A program made the position numbers and the translations under genes. Below, one piece after another: positions 16,198-23,767 of a stretch of 28,504 nt of DNA. Numbering within the stretch: position 1 is the stretch's first letter; each line of letters begins with the position of its first letter. Under the pieces are notes generated by a model, which worked only from the letters and a program-made list of their open reading frames with translations, was not told the origin of the DNA and made no database searches. The stretch lies in NCBI GenBank assembly GCA_038243395.1, contig JBBSRC010000058.1:1-28504 (forward strand), given 5' to 3'. This stretch comes from Gelidibacter sp038243395. GTDB lineage: Bacteria > Bacteroidota > Bacteroidia > Flavobacteriales > Flavobacteriaceae.

Positions 16198-16699
16198 AAC
16201 TTTTCGCCCATTTATGTAATTCAGAAATATCTTCCATAGTGAAATCACCTTGACTTTTAAATTCATTATTTTCGAATTTAACAAATTTCAATTTATTAGG
16301 ATAAATTAACAATTCCAACTCTTTAGAATTTTCTTTAATTAATAATAAAATTTCTTCATTTGGACCGGGTCCTGCGAAATAAACATTTCTGTTTAAAAAA
16401 TCAAATCTTTTTACAATATCAATTGATCTTCGTATAGAAATTGGAGAAATCTTCTTTGCGTTATCCTCATCCCAATTTTCATTTAAAAATTGAAATGACT
16501 TAATGTTATTTATTATTTCCTCATTCTCTCTTGAAATTGCATTGACAGAAACCACAGATATTGCAGAATCAAATCGCTCAGACACATCTATTTTGAATGG
16601 AGAAAATAAAATTGAGTGCAACTTAGCAACGGTTGAAGTATCTTCCATTATATCTGAGTCTGTTATTCGAAAACTTGCTAAATTATTTAAAACTGTCAT
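16184..16699 (-). CDS. Second protein of TIGR04255 operon, uncharacterised
   Basis: 171 aa, ATG start overlapping the end of the TIGR04255 gene by 17 bp, so translation is probably coupled. The central part has FLNENWDEDNAKKISPISIRRSI (about 70-92), like an uncharacterised family in which an L-x-x-(N/G)WD-G-x-GA-x-x-IS/PS block is followed by a helix. After it come YFAGPGPNEEILLLIKE and LELLIYPNKLKFVKF, like the family's strand-rich second half (G-x-I-x-LEW, then L-E-x-x-I). No membrane segment or signal. Function unknown; its partners are the genes on either side. Confidence 0.7.
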   Translation of the reverse strand: MTVLNNLASFRITDSDIMEDTSTVAKLHSILFSPFKIDVSERFDSAISVVSVNAISRENEEIINNIKSFQFLNENWDEDNAKKISPISIRRSIDIVKRFDFLNRNVYFAGPGPNEEILLLIKENSKELELLIYPNKLKFVKFENNEFKSQGDFTMEDISELHKWAKSFERW

Positions 16700-17414
16700 A
16701 AAATTCTTTAGTTATAGTTTGTTTAAATAGATTACTTAATACTGAATGTGCTTGTATTATCCAGTTCTCAATAGACAAATCCTCATTTGACCAATCAATC
16801 ATCGCTTGATATTGCCAAATTATTGAAGGTAAATTCTTTTTACTAAACCCACTGCTAATTGCAAAATTAATATTCCCTAAATTACTGATGTTGAAACTTT
16901 GCTGAATATTTATGTTAGTTAGTTTAGAATCGGGTATTTCAAAATTATTAGTTAGATTTAATTGGAAATTTTTATTAATAAAATCTAATTGCTTTGATAC
17001 ATCGTTAGTTTCAAATTCAATTGCGTCAATATATTTTAAAGATAATCTTTTAATTTTTGCTGAATGATTATAAGACTCCAATAAAAATTGAATACAATTA
17101 TTAACTAATGGAAGAAACTGATCCCATTCATAATTCACTTCGGTATCATTTACAGTCATTAATCCTGGACCAAATTGAACAACCGGCCAAACATTTTTAT
17201 CTTTCCAAAACTGATGACTAATTGATGGATAAACTGTTATTGGAGATTGTTTCTGTTTTGAGATGTAAATTGGAAATTGATCTTTAATCTTATTAAAGAA
17301 TAAACCTTGTGCAAATTGATAGTCATCATTAGAAGGCATTCCATTAGAATCGAGTTGCTCTTCTAAAAAAAGTTCGAATATGACTTCTTGTAAAGGAGAT
17401 TTTGATAGTTTCAT
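16683..17414 (-). CDS. TIGR04255-family protein
   Basis: 243-aa cytoplasmic protein. The start reads KLSKSPLQEVIFELFLEEQL, the P-L-x-E-x-x-F-E-L opening of the TIGR04255 family, and the middle has WPVVQFGPGLMTVND followed by YEWDQFLPLV, the family's QxGPGxxxVN / Y-x-W block. Toward the end, SIIWQYQAMIDWSNEDLS and HSVLSNLFKQTITKEF match the usual C-terminal layout. The frame begins at a TTG at 17435, but that lies in a TATTGTTTG promoter-like sequence; ATG 17414 is preferred. The family is sporadic in bacteria and of unknown function. It leads an operon with the two small genes downstream, each overlapping the last. Codon use is very AT-rich. Confidence 0.8.
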   Translation of the reverse strand: MKLSKSPLQEVIFELFLEEQLDSNGMPSNDDYQFAQGLFFNKIKDQFPIYISKQKQSPITVYPSISHQFWKDKNVWPVVQFGPGLMTVNDTEVNYEWDQFLPLVNNCIQFLLESYNHSAKIKRLSLKYIDAIEFETNDVSKQLDFINKNFQLNLTNNFEIPDSKLTNINIQQSFNISNLGNINFAISSGFSKKNLPSIIWQYQAMIDWSNEDLSIENWIIQAHSVLSNLFKQTITKEFYDSFK

Positions 17415-17435
17415 TATGTGATTAGTTTCAGCCAA

Positions 17436-18241
17436 ACAATAATCTATTTGATCAAATTCAGATAAAGATAAAAATATTTACGAAAAAAGGTCTTAATTTA
17501 TTATTAATATAACTCAAGTGCACTTGAAGGCTTATTTTATTTTTTTTAAACAGTGATTAAATGTTGAATAGAATTTGAAAATAAAACATCACTTATTTTA
17601 TAGGTTGTCGAAATGCTCCAATTGGAATTTTAATCTCTAATGATTAAAATTGTTATATGAATACATTCCAATGCATATGCAAATAAGAGCAAATTTAAAA
17701 ATGGGGGACAAACATTAACTATACAAAACAAAAAGATAGAAATATAAATCCACAACTTGTAGACTTTGTTTGCTCTTCTTAAAAAGCAATTATTTAACCT
17801 TCTGAAAAGTAAATAATTCCTATCTGACTGTCACACTTTTATTTACCTTAAGTCATTGAATGCTAGTCATCTTTAAAATATTGATAGTCCATGCAAATAT
17901 AAAGTAAAATAGCGATTTTGAATAAGTCTATTTTACGTGGGTTCTAAATTTTTTCTCTTATTTGATAATATTTATTAGGTGAATAAAAGTGCACAAAGTG
18001 TAAAAGCCTACACCCTTATTCTAAAGAGGATAATTGTTTTATCATTTATACTTCTATTGCTCAAAATATCTTTCAATTACACCAAAACCCTCATCGTAGT
18101 TAACATTCAGCGTGTTTTTTAATAAAATCAACAATATTATCTCAAATTACAGATTGGTCTTTAGTTTTAAAACTTTTTATGCTTGACCAAATTGGATATC
18201 ATCATCTCGAGAGTGAAGATAAATCAAAAAAAATCACATAC
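17436..18241. other. 800-bp AT-rich gap between cargo loci
   Basis: No intact gene seen on either strand. It is very AT-rich with many stops. A minus-strand open stretch at 18054-18146 reads KNTLNVNYDEGFGVIERYFE and looks like the end of a lost protein. The 3' side ends at the restriction gene's stop. A promoter for the TIGR04255 operon is expected near 17425-17460. Confidence 0.4.
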
Positions 18242-20143
18242 CTACTCAATTTCAATCTTATCTATGTCTTTCATTAACCTATCGGTTTCCATAAGTGCCA
18301 CTATAATTTTTTGATAATGTAACACATCTTCATGTTCTAAAGTTCTTTCTTTACGGTCTTTAAGCCATTTTTGCGCTGGCTGGTAACCTCCAATATAAAA
18401 CTCCCATGCAACTAAAGGAATATTGTCGAAATATTGTTCTCGATTTATCCATATTCTACCAAGCCTGTTTTCTTTATCAAACAACTCCCAGTCTTTCTTG
18501 TTGATTTTAGTAGTTATTTTGTTGTCTCCGCTTTTAGGATAACTTGTAATGTAGTCTTCCACTCTTGGAGATTCTAATAAATGTATTTGGCGTATTTCTC
18601 CACCCAATTTTACCAATAGCCAAAAGGTGGCTACATCTTTTGGATAAGGCACTCGAGGGAAATCTATTTTTAGAAATTCTTTGTATTTGTCTCGGTAAGT
18701 TGGTGAGTGTAAAATGGCATAGATGTAGTCTAATATGTCAATTGGAGCAAAGGTGTTTTCTGTTGACTCTTTTTCATTTGTAAATGTTAAATCTAAATTT
18801 AGAGCGATTTCATTTACAATTTCTTGATTCAGATTTGGTTGTCTCTCCGATAGAATTTCAGTAATTTGTAGGTGTTTAAAATCGGGATATAGATAGAGTG
18901 GGAAAACATTCCCTGCCCCAAATTGACCCGCTGAATCTGTGTAGTTTTTATCGCAGATATTTTTTGAAATAAAAACATGTTTAAATCCTTTTATGGCTTG
19001 TTTTGGAGCAATTAATGCTAAATTATCGCGCAACATATGTTTCATAATATCATATCTAGGATAACTATGAAAACCTTTTGAATTACCAGTATAATAAGTC
19101 CATCTTTCATCAAATGGTCTGTGACTGGAAATTGTAAATTGTCCTTTATCAGGATAGTTATTGACAATATCCGTCTTAGCAAGGGACACTTTCCAGTCTC
19201 TTGCATCATTTCCAAGTTTAAAATGGGCTCTACTTTCGTCTTCACTTAAACTGATAAAATGTTGAATAATTTTACGGACTTCATCTTTTGAAAAATGCAG
19301 AGTAAATGCATCGCGGGCTGTTACAATTCCAACATTATTTTGTTGAAATAACTCATTAATAGAGATTCCTTTGATATACTGCTCCTCTCCTCGAAAATCC
19401 TTATCGACAAAATAATAGTTTGGTTCTGAACTTTTTAATTTTTTCCAGTTCAATAAATTAAGTTGACTATCGTTCAGGTATGAATATTTAAAATTTCTTT
19501 TTCCATAAACGTCAGAGTAGAATACTTGACCAAGTTCATTCTTCTTCTTTAATCCGGTTTTTACAAATATATTTATTGAAACACCTTGCATTATATCAAA
19601 TACATTTTGGTCTACTGAACCGTCAGGACAAACTTCCTTTTTCTTAGCATTTCCATGTAAATTCAGAACGTAGATTTTATCAAAACTCTCTAACAAATTC
19701 TTACGCATTTGACGAAATACAATACCATCTATAAAACTATTATTGGAAATGTATGCCAATATTCCAAATCCATTTTTATCAATATAATGCTGACCGTAGC
19801 GGATAAACTTTACATAATCATCAGATAATGAATTGTAACTAGTTTCGTTCAAGTTTTTCTTATAATCCGCAATTAAATTTTCAATCCAAGAATTTTTATT
19901 TGTACTACTAACCGCATAAGGAGGGTTCCCAATTACGCACATCACAGGTGTGTCTCGTTTTATGTGATTTGCCTCATTGGCTTCACTACTCAACCAATTA
20001 GCAAATAAAGTGCCTGTATCTGGATGATATTCTTCTAAACTATTGGTTAAATAAACCCTTGTACGTTGGTTAGTGATTGCCTTAAATCCAGTTTCTTTCA
20101 GTAATAAATCCAATTGTAAATGAGCCATTGCATAACTCGCCAT
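18242..20143 (-). CDS. C-terminal part of Type ISP/IIG-like restriction-methylase
   Basis: 633 aa that would be the second half of a fused restriction-modification enzyme. The N-terminus MASYAMAHLQLDLLLKETGF continues the methylase fold after motif I; IGNPPYAV (residues 71-78, NPPY at 73-76) is the N6-adenine methylase catalytic motif. The rest would carry target recognition, ending with VAWEFYIGGYQPAQKWLKDR, as in the Type ISP specificity domain. The protein is in the same frame as the upstream ORF, separated only by TAA-TTA-TTA. Alone it lacks the AdoMet motif I. It could be translated by re-initiation at the ATG, 6 nt after the stop, and pair with the first half. Target sequence unknown. 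Confidence 0.85.
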   Translation of the reverse strand: MASYAMAHLQLDLLLKETGFKAITNQRTRVYLTNSLEEYHPDTGTLFANWLSSEANEANHIKRDTPVMCVIGNPPYAVSSTNKNSWIENLIADYKKNLNETSYNSLSDDYVKFIRYGQHYIDKNGFGILAYISNNSFIDGIVFRQMRKNLLESFDKIYVLNLHGNAKKKEVCPDGSVDQNVFDIMQGVSINIFVKTGLKKKNELGQVFYSDVYGKRNFKYSYLNDSQLNLLNWKKLKSSEPNYYFVDKDFRGEEQYIKGISINELFQQNNVGIVTARDAFTLHFSKDEVRKIIQHFISLSEDESRAHFKLGNDARDWKVSLAKTDIVNNYPDKGQFTISSHRPFDERWTYYTGNSKGFHSYPRYDIMKHMLRDNLALIAPKQAIKGFKHVFISKNICDKNYTDSAGQFGAGNVFPLYLYPDFKHLQITEILSERQPNLNQEIVNEIALNLDLTFTNEKESTENTFAPIDILDYIYAILHSPTYRDKYKEFLKIDFPRVPYPKDVATFWLLVKLGGEIRQIHLLESPRVEDYITSYPKSGDNKITTKINKKDWELFDKENRLGRIWINREQYFDNIPLVAWEFYIGGYQPAQKWLKDRKERTLEHEDVLHYQKIIVALMETDRLMKDIDKIEIE

Positions 20144-20149
20144 TAATAA

Positions 20150-21442
20150 TTAAAAACCATTCAAACGTGGTAGTAAATCGTTTTCAACATAACTACTCCA
20201 AATCCCTTCCTGACCTTTAAATTTTTTGTTTACATGTTTTATAACTTCCGCCAAAAATGTGCCTGTTCCCGTTGCAGGGTCAAGAATCTGTACTTTATGC
20301 ACTTCTTGTTCAGTTTGCTTATAACCTGTTGAAGAACGTTTATCTGGCGTTTGGGTATTAATTGTTATTTTCGTCTTTGAAGTGTCTGCTAATCCTTGTG
20401 GTAAATTAAATTCTGTTTTTAAGATATCATCAACTGCCCGAACAATAAAATTTACAACGGGTGCAGGAGTGTACCAAACCCCTCTTGCTTTTCTAAGTTT
20501 AGGGTCGTATTCTGCCAAGAAGGTTTCATAAAAATGGATAATAGGGTCTTCCATTTTTGTAGTCTTTCCATAGTTTTTTAAAATTTCCTCAACGTTACAT
20601 GCTAAGAATATTTCTGTTAGGTTATCAACTATCCATTTTATACGATCGTCAATATCTGGTCCTGCTATGTAACCAAAAAGTCTTCTTAAAAATGGATTTG
20701 ATTTAGGAATCAACTCTGCTGCTTCTTGCCTACTAAAAGTATCTAAAGATGGATCATGCAAACGTGCTGCAAACATTCCATAAGCAATAGTTTGTGCATA
20801 AACATCTGCAAATCCTTTAGGAGTTATATCGTGAATTAGAATGTCTTTGAAAGCATACATTTGCTCTTTAAGCGTACTGTCTTCATGATTGTTTTCATCA
20901 CTCGTCAACGCCTTACCTATTACATCGGAAAGAAGACGGGCTTTTCCTGCCATCATCTCCGCTAATTTTTTTGAACTTTTAATTGTTTGCCCAACGTGAA
21001 CACAAAAAGCCTTTATTAGATTTTCAAATTTTTGAAAATTTTCAGGTTTGGCAATTATTGCTTTGTCCGTTAGTTCAGCAATTGAAACCTTAGCAGTAAG
21101 TTCCCCATCAATGTAAAAATGAAAATCAATATAATCAGTAAAGATGAGGTTATTCAGTGATGCCTTATAACGATCAAATTGCTCCTTATTTCCTGTTTTC
21201 TTTTTTCCTTCAAGATCTTTGTCGCCTATGTCCTTGGCTTCAATAAATCCTACAGGAATATTCTTTTTTGTCAGAATGTAATCAGGCGCACCACAGGACT
21301 GTCTTTTAGGCTCATTGGTTGCTCTTACTTCTGGCACTAAAATTTCAATTAATTGTTGCAAGTCTCCTCGGTAGGTATGTTCGGTCGCATTTCCTAATTT
21401 AAAGCGTTGGTTTAAATTATCTAAATAATCTTGTATAGTCAT
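20150..21442 (-). CDS. N-terminal part of Type ISP/IIG-like restriction-methylase
   Basis: 430 aa. Residues 1-130 form a PD-(D/E)xK nuclease domain: Pro52-Asp53 in GAPDYIL and Glu67-Ala-Lys69 in GFIEAKDIG. A helical linker follows (about 160-300, with DILIHDITPKGFADVYAQTI), then GVWYTPAPVVNFIVRAVDDI and the AdoMet motif I DPATGTGTFLAE starting at 388. It ends RLNGF-stop where relatives read on into GFE and a LLMA-like segment. The stop TAA differs by one base from GAA, so the natural gene was probably one 1066-codon reading frame. No helicase domain is present, unlike the longer LlaBIII-type ISP enzymes. It protects or restricts DNA only if both halves work together. Confidence 0.87.
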   Translation of the reverse strand: MTIQDYLDNLNQRFKLGNATEHTYRGDLQQLIEILVPEVRATNEPKRQSCGAPDYILTKKNIPVGFIEAKDIGDKDLEGKKKTGNKEQFDRYKASLNNLIFTDYIDFHFYIDGELTAKVSIAELTDKAIIAKPENFQKFENLIKAFCVHVGQTIKSSKKLAEMMAGKARLLSDVIGKALTSDENNHEDSTLKEQMYAFKDILIHDITPKGFADVYAQTIAYGMFAARLHDPSLDTFSRQEAAELIPKSNPFLRRLFGYIAGPDIDDRIKWIVDNLTEIFLACNVEEILKNYGKTTKMEDPIIHFYETFLAEYDPKLRKARGVWYTPAPVVNFIVRAVDDILKTEFNLPQGLADTSKTKITINTQTPDKRSSTGYKQTEQEVHKVQILDPATGTGTFLAEVIKHVNKKFKGQEGIWSSYVENDLLPRLNGF

Positions 21443-21606
21443 ACTAAAATGGTTGTAAGTAATAATTAGGAAGGATAAGAATTAGTAATTCTTAAAAATA
21501 CAAGATTAGTTCAAAGTTTCAATAATTGAAACTGAAATTATAAACAGAATATAAATTGTGGGTTAAGAATAAAGAATTTTATGATGTTAGGATGGCTTCA
21601 TTTATC

Positions 21607-21631
21607 TTACCGTACAGAAACCGTACAGATT
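21607..21631. repeat. Right arm-type integrase-binding repeat
   Basis: 25 bp matching 10666-10690 with one change, again two tandem ACCGTACAG units, in the same orientation, 54 bp from the right core repeat. Confidence 0.7.
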
Positions 21632-21638
21632 CGTAGCG

Positions 21639-21678
21639 TAAAAAAACCCCAACTATTATAAATCAAATAGTTGAGGTT
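21639..21678 (-). terminator. Element-borne terminator for tRNA-Leu
   Basis: Stem AACCCCAACTATT (21645-21657) with AATAGTTGAGGTT (21666-21678), loop of 8. On the minus-strand RNA the one irregular pair is a G-U wobble, but on the plus strand it is a C-A mismatch, and seven U follow on the minus strand only. It therefore acts on the tRNA-Leu transcript. It lies inside the element, just before attR. Confidence 0.75.
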
Positions 21679-21685
21679 CTTATCT

Positions 21686-21706
21686 GTACTCAAGGCGGGA
21701 ATCGAA
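21686..21706. repeat. Right attachment site inside tRNA-Leu
   Basis: Second copy of the 21-bp att core. It forms the T-loop, 3' acceptor strand and discriminator of tRNA-Leu, so insertion keeps the tRNA whole. Confidence 0.88.
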
Positions 21707-21768
21707 CCCGCACGTCTCGCGACATTGGATTTTGAATCCAACGTGTCTACCAATTCCACCACTTGAGC
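21687..21768 (-). tRNA. tRNA-Leu (anticodon CAA)
   Basis: Cloverleaf read by eye on the minus strand, 82 nt, CCA not encoded. The acceptor is GCTCAAG with CTTGAGT (first pair G-U) and discriminator A. D-arm region GTGGAATTGGTAGACAC, anticodon stem TTGGA/TCCAA with loop TTCAAAA giving CAA (plus positions 21732-21734), a long variable arm with TGTCGCGAGACG as expected for leucine, and T-arm GCGGG-TTCGATT-CCCGC. It decodes UUG. It is the attachment target of the island. Confidence 0.95.
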
Positions 21769-21789
21769 GAGTACTCGGTATTAAGACTG

Positions 21790-21819
21790 CAAAACTATAA
21801 AATATTTTTCTACAAACAA
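21790..21819 (-). promoter_or_regulatory. Consensus promoter of tRNA-Leu
   Basis: Minus-strand TTG (21817-21819), 19 nt, then TAGTTTTG (21790-21797): an exact Bacteroidota TTG-N19-TAnnTTTG promoter, about 22 nt before the tRNA 5' end. Confidence 0.75.
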
Positions 21820-21863
21820 CCAAAATATCTCTCTTTTATACTTTTTCTGTCCAAATAAATGTT

Positions 21864-21871
21864 TAAATTTG
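21864..21871 (+). promoter_or_regulatory. -7 box of PRPP synthetase gene
   Basis: TAAATTTG fits TAnnTTTG, 52 nt before the ATG. No convincing -33 TTG. The region also lies opposite the tRNA promoter. Confidence 0.5.
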
Positions 21872-21923
21872 CAGCCTGTTAAATAAAACGAGTATTAATT
21901 CGTTATAAAACAATCTTTTACAA

Positions 21924-22865
21924 ATGCCTAACTTTGTTCCAGAAGCCAAAATATTTGCATGTTCACAGAGCACAGCACTTGCTGAGAAAATAGCAAAGAC
22001 CTTTGGTACGTCTTTGGGAAATGTCATTACATCAACTTATAGTGATGGTGAGTTTCAACCTTCTTATGAAGAGTCTATTAGAGGGACACGCATTTTCATC
22101 ATAGGATCAACTAATCCGGGCCCTGAAAATTTAATGGAAATGTTATTGATGATTGACGCTGCAAAGCGAGCATCCGCAAGACACGTTACCGCAGTTTTAC
22201 CTTACTTTGGTTGGGCCAGACAGGATAGAAAAGATAAACCGAGAGTTCCAATTGCTGCTAAATTAGTAGCGAAAATGTTGGAAGCGGCTGGCGCAACTCG
22301 GATCATCACAATGGATTTGCACGCGGATCAAATTCAAGGTTTCTTTGAAAAGCCTGTGGATCATTTATTTGCTTCGACAGTGTTTTTACCTTATTTGAGA
22401 AGTTTGAATCTTGACAACTTGACCATTGCTTCTCCTGATATGGGTGGTTCTAAAAGAGCCTATGCCTATTCGAAAGCTATGGAATGTGATGTGGTCATAT
22501 GTTACAAGCAACGTGAAAAGGCCAATATTATCTCACATATGGAATTGATTGGTGATGTAAGAGGTAAAAACGTGGTATTGGTAGATGACATGGTGGATAC
22601 CGCCGGAACATTGACCACAGCGGCCGATTTAATGATGGAGCGCGGTGCATTAAGCGTTAGAGCTATTTGTACGCATCCTATTTTATCAGGAAATGCTTAT
22701 GAGCGTTTGGAGAACTCTAAATTAGAAGAATTGATCGTTACTGATTCTATTCCTTTGAAACAAAAAAGCGATAAGATTAGAGTGATCAGTTGTGCTGAAT
22801 TATTCGCTGAGGTCATGCATAATGTCCATTACAATAAATCAATCAGTTCTAAATTTCTGATGTAA
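21924..22865 (+). CDS. prs: Ribose-phosphate pyrophosphokinase (PRPP synthetase)
   Basis: Cytoplasmic enzyme making PRPP from ribose-5-phosphate and ATP, the activated sugar for purine, pyrimidine, NAD, His and Trp synthesis. 313 aa is the standard class I length. Motifs: SDGEFQPSYEESIRG near 33-48, ATP region YFGWARQDRKDKPRVPI around 94-110, the catalytic DLHADQIQGFF near 131-141, and the PRPP loop VVLVDDMVDTAGTLTTA at about 213-230. It directly follows the divergent tRNA-Leu and lies upstream of the L25 gene, a pairing often seen in bacteria. Intact. Confidence 0.97.
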   Translation: MPNFVPEAKIFACSQSTALAEKIAKTFGTSLGNVITSTYSDGEFQPSYEESIRGTRIFIIGSTNPGPENLMEMLLMIDAAKRASARHVTAVLPYFGWARQDRKDKPRVPIAAKLVAKMLEAAGATRIITMDLHADQIQGFFEKPVDHLFASTVFLPYLRSLNLDNLTIASPDMGGSKRAYAYSKAMECDVVICYKQREKANIISHMELIGDVRGKNVVLVDDMVDTAGTLTTAADLMMERGALSVRAICTHPILSGNAYERLENSKLEELIVTDSIPLKQKSDKIRVISCAELFAEVMHNVHYNKSISSKFLM

Positions 22866-22987
22866 GCCCATTCCGACCTTCTCGAAGGAAATGAGAGCAT
22901 GGATAGTAACAATAATAAATAAGAGTAATAATAAATTAATAAATAAATTTTTAAATGAAAACGACTGGGAACAAAACTCTTTGTTTT

Positions 22988-23016
22988 GTTTTATAGAAGT
23001 TTCCATAATACCTTTA
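22988..23016 (+). promoter_or_regulatory. Possible promoter for L25 gene
   Basis: TTTTG ending at 22988, about 20 nt, then TACCTTTA (23009-23016), one mismatch from TAnnTTTG, 21 nt before the ATG. Confidence 0.35.
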
Positions 23017-23037
23017 AATAACAATTAAATAACAATT

Positions 23038-23673
23038 ATGAAATCAATTACAATCAACGGATCTCCAAGAGAAAGCGTGGGCAAAAAAGCATCAAAAGCC
23101 TTACGTAATGCTGGTCAGGTTCCTTGCGTATTATACGGAGGAGACAAACCAGTGCATTTCTCTGCACCTGAATTGGCCTTTTCTAAACTGGTTTATACGC
23201 CAAATGCGCATACAGTTGTGATTGGACTAGAAAACGGAACGTCGCTAAATGCCATTATGCAAGACATCCAATTTCACCCAGTAACTGACAGAATCTTACA
23301 CGTAGACTTCTATCAGTTATTTGATGATAAAGAAATTACTATGGAAATTCCTGTTAAATATATCGGAGCGTCCAGAGGTGTGCTAAACGGTGGTGTTTTA
23401 CGTAAAAACCAACGTCACCTTAAAGTAAAAGCAATCCCATCAAACTTACCAGATTTTATACAGGTTGATATCACACCTTTAAAAATTGGAAGTAAAATGT
23501 ACATTACTGAATTACCTAATCCAGATTTCACTTTCTTACACCCAGAAAACACTGTAGTTTGTCAAGTAAGACGTTCTAGAGCAAGTGTTGCTGAGTTTGA
23601 AGAAGAGGAAGAAGAAGCAGCTGAAGCAGCAGAAGCGGCAGAAGCAGCTGAAGCAGCAGAAGGTCAAGAATAA
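23038..23673 (+). CDS. rplY: 50S ribosomal protein L25/general stress protein Ctc
   Basis: Binds 5S rRNA in the large subunit. 211 aa, the long TL5/Ctc form: an N-terminal 5S-binding domain (about 1-95, with GNAGQVPCVLYGG-like start and the QDIQFHPVTDRILHVDFYQL block) and a C-terminal beta domain (about 98-185, TMEIPVKYIGASRGVLNGGV then ITELPNPDF). The tail from about 190 is a low-complexity acidic run of Glu followed by repeats of Ala-Ala-Glu. It follows the PRPP synthetase gene by 172 bp and ends at a clear terminator. Intact. Confidence 0.95.
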   Translation: MKSITINGSPRESVGKKASKALRNAGQVPCVLYGGDKPVHFSAPELAFSKLVYTPNAHTVVIGLENGTSLNAIMQDIQFHPVTDRILHVDFYQLFDDKEITMEIPVKYIGASRGVLNGGVLRKNQRHLKVKAIPSNLPDFIQVDITPLKIGSKMYITELPNPDFTFLHPENTVVCQVRRSRASVAEFEEEEEEAAEAAEAAEAAEAAEGQE

Positions 23674-23696
23674 ATCTTGTTTCGCAACTTATTTAA

Positions 23697-23727
23697 AAGC
23701 ATCCTGTTTATTCAGGATGCTTTTTTT
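23697..23727 (+). terminator. Rho-independent terminator after L25
   Basis: Perfect 10-bp stem AAGCATCCTG / CAGGATGCTT, loop TTTATT, followed by a run of T. It ends the L25 transcript 24 nt after the stop. Confidence 0.9.
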
Positions 23728-23767
23728 GTTAGTGAAACTCTGTTTTGTAAAGTTGCGGAGCAAGTTT

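Larger units (their letters stand above)
10516..21706. mobile_element. 11.2-kb integrative element in tRNA-Leu(CAA)
   Basis: Bounded by a 21-bp exact direct repeat (10516-10536 and 21686-21706), the right copy forming the T-arm-to-discriminator 3' end of tRNA-Leu. A tyrosine recombinase gene starts 184 bp inside the left end. Inside each end is a near-identical 25-bp arm-type repeat in the same orientation. Contents in order: integrase, unknown 300-aa gene, excisionase-like HTH, unknown 139-aa gene, replication initiator, small ORF, then on the minus strand a three-gene TIGR04255 operon and a split restriction-methylase. There is no conjugation, coat, packaging or assembly gene, so it is probably an integrated plasmid, a phage satellite or a mobilisable island. 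One crossover would excise an 11,170-bp circle. Confidence 0.88.

Noticed and set aside
16198..16284. Longer start for the third operon gene (157 aa)
   Set aside because: It would overlap the previous gene by about 100 bp; the added residues look like the out-of-frame reading of that gene. The TTG at 16197 fits the tight overlap style of the operon.
10516..21706. Complete filamentous prophage
   Set aside because: A gpII-like protein is present, but no coat, assembly ATPase (Zot-like) or adsorption protein gene is found.
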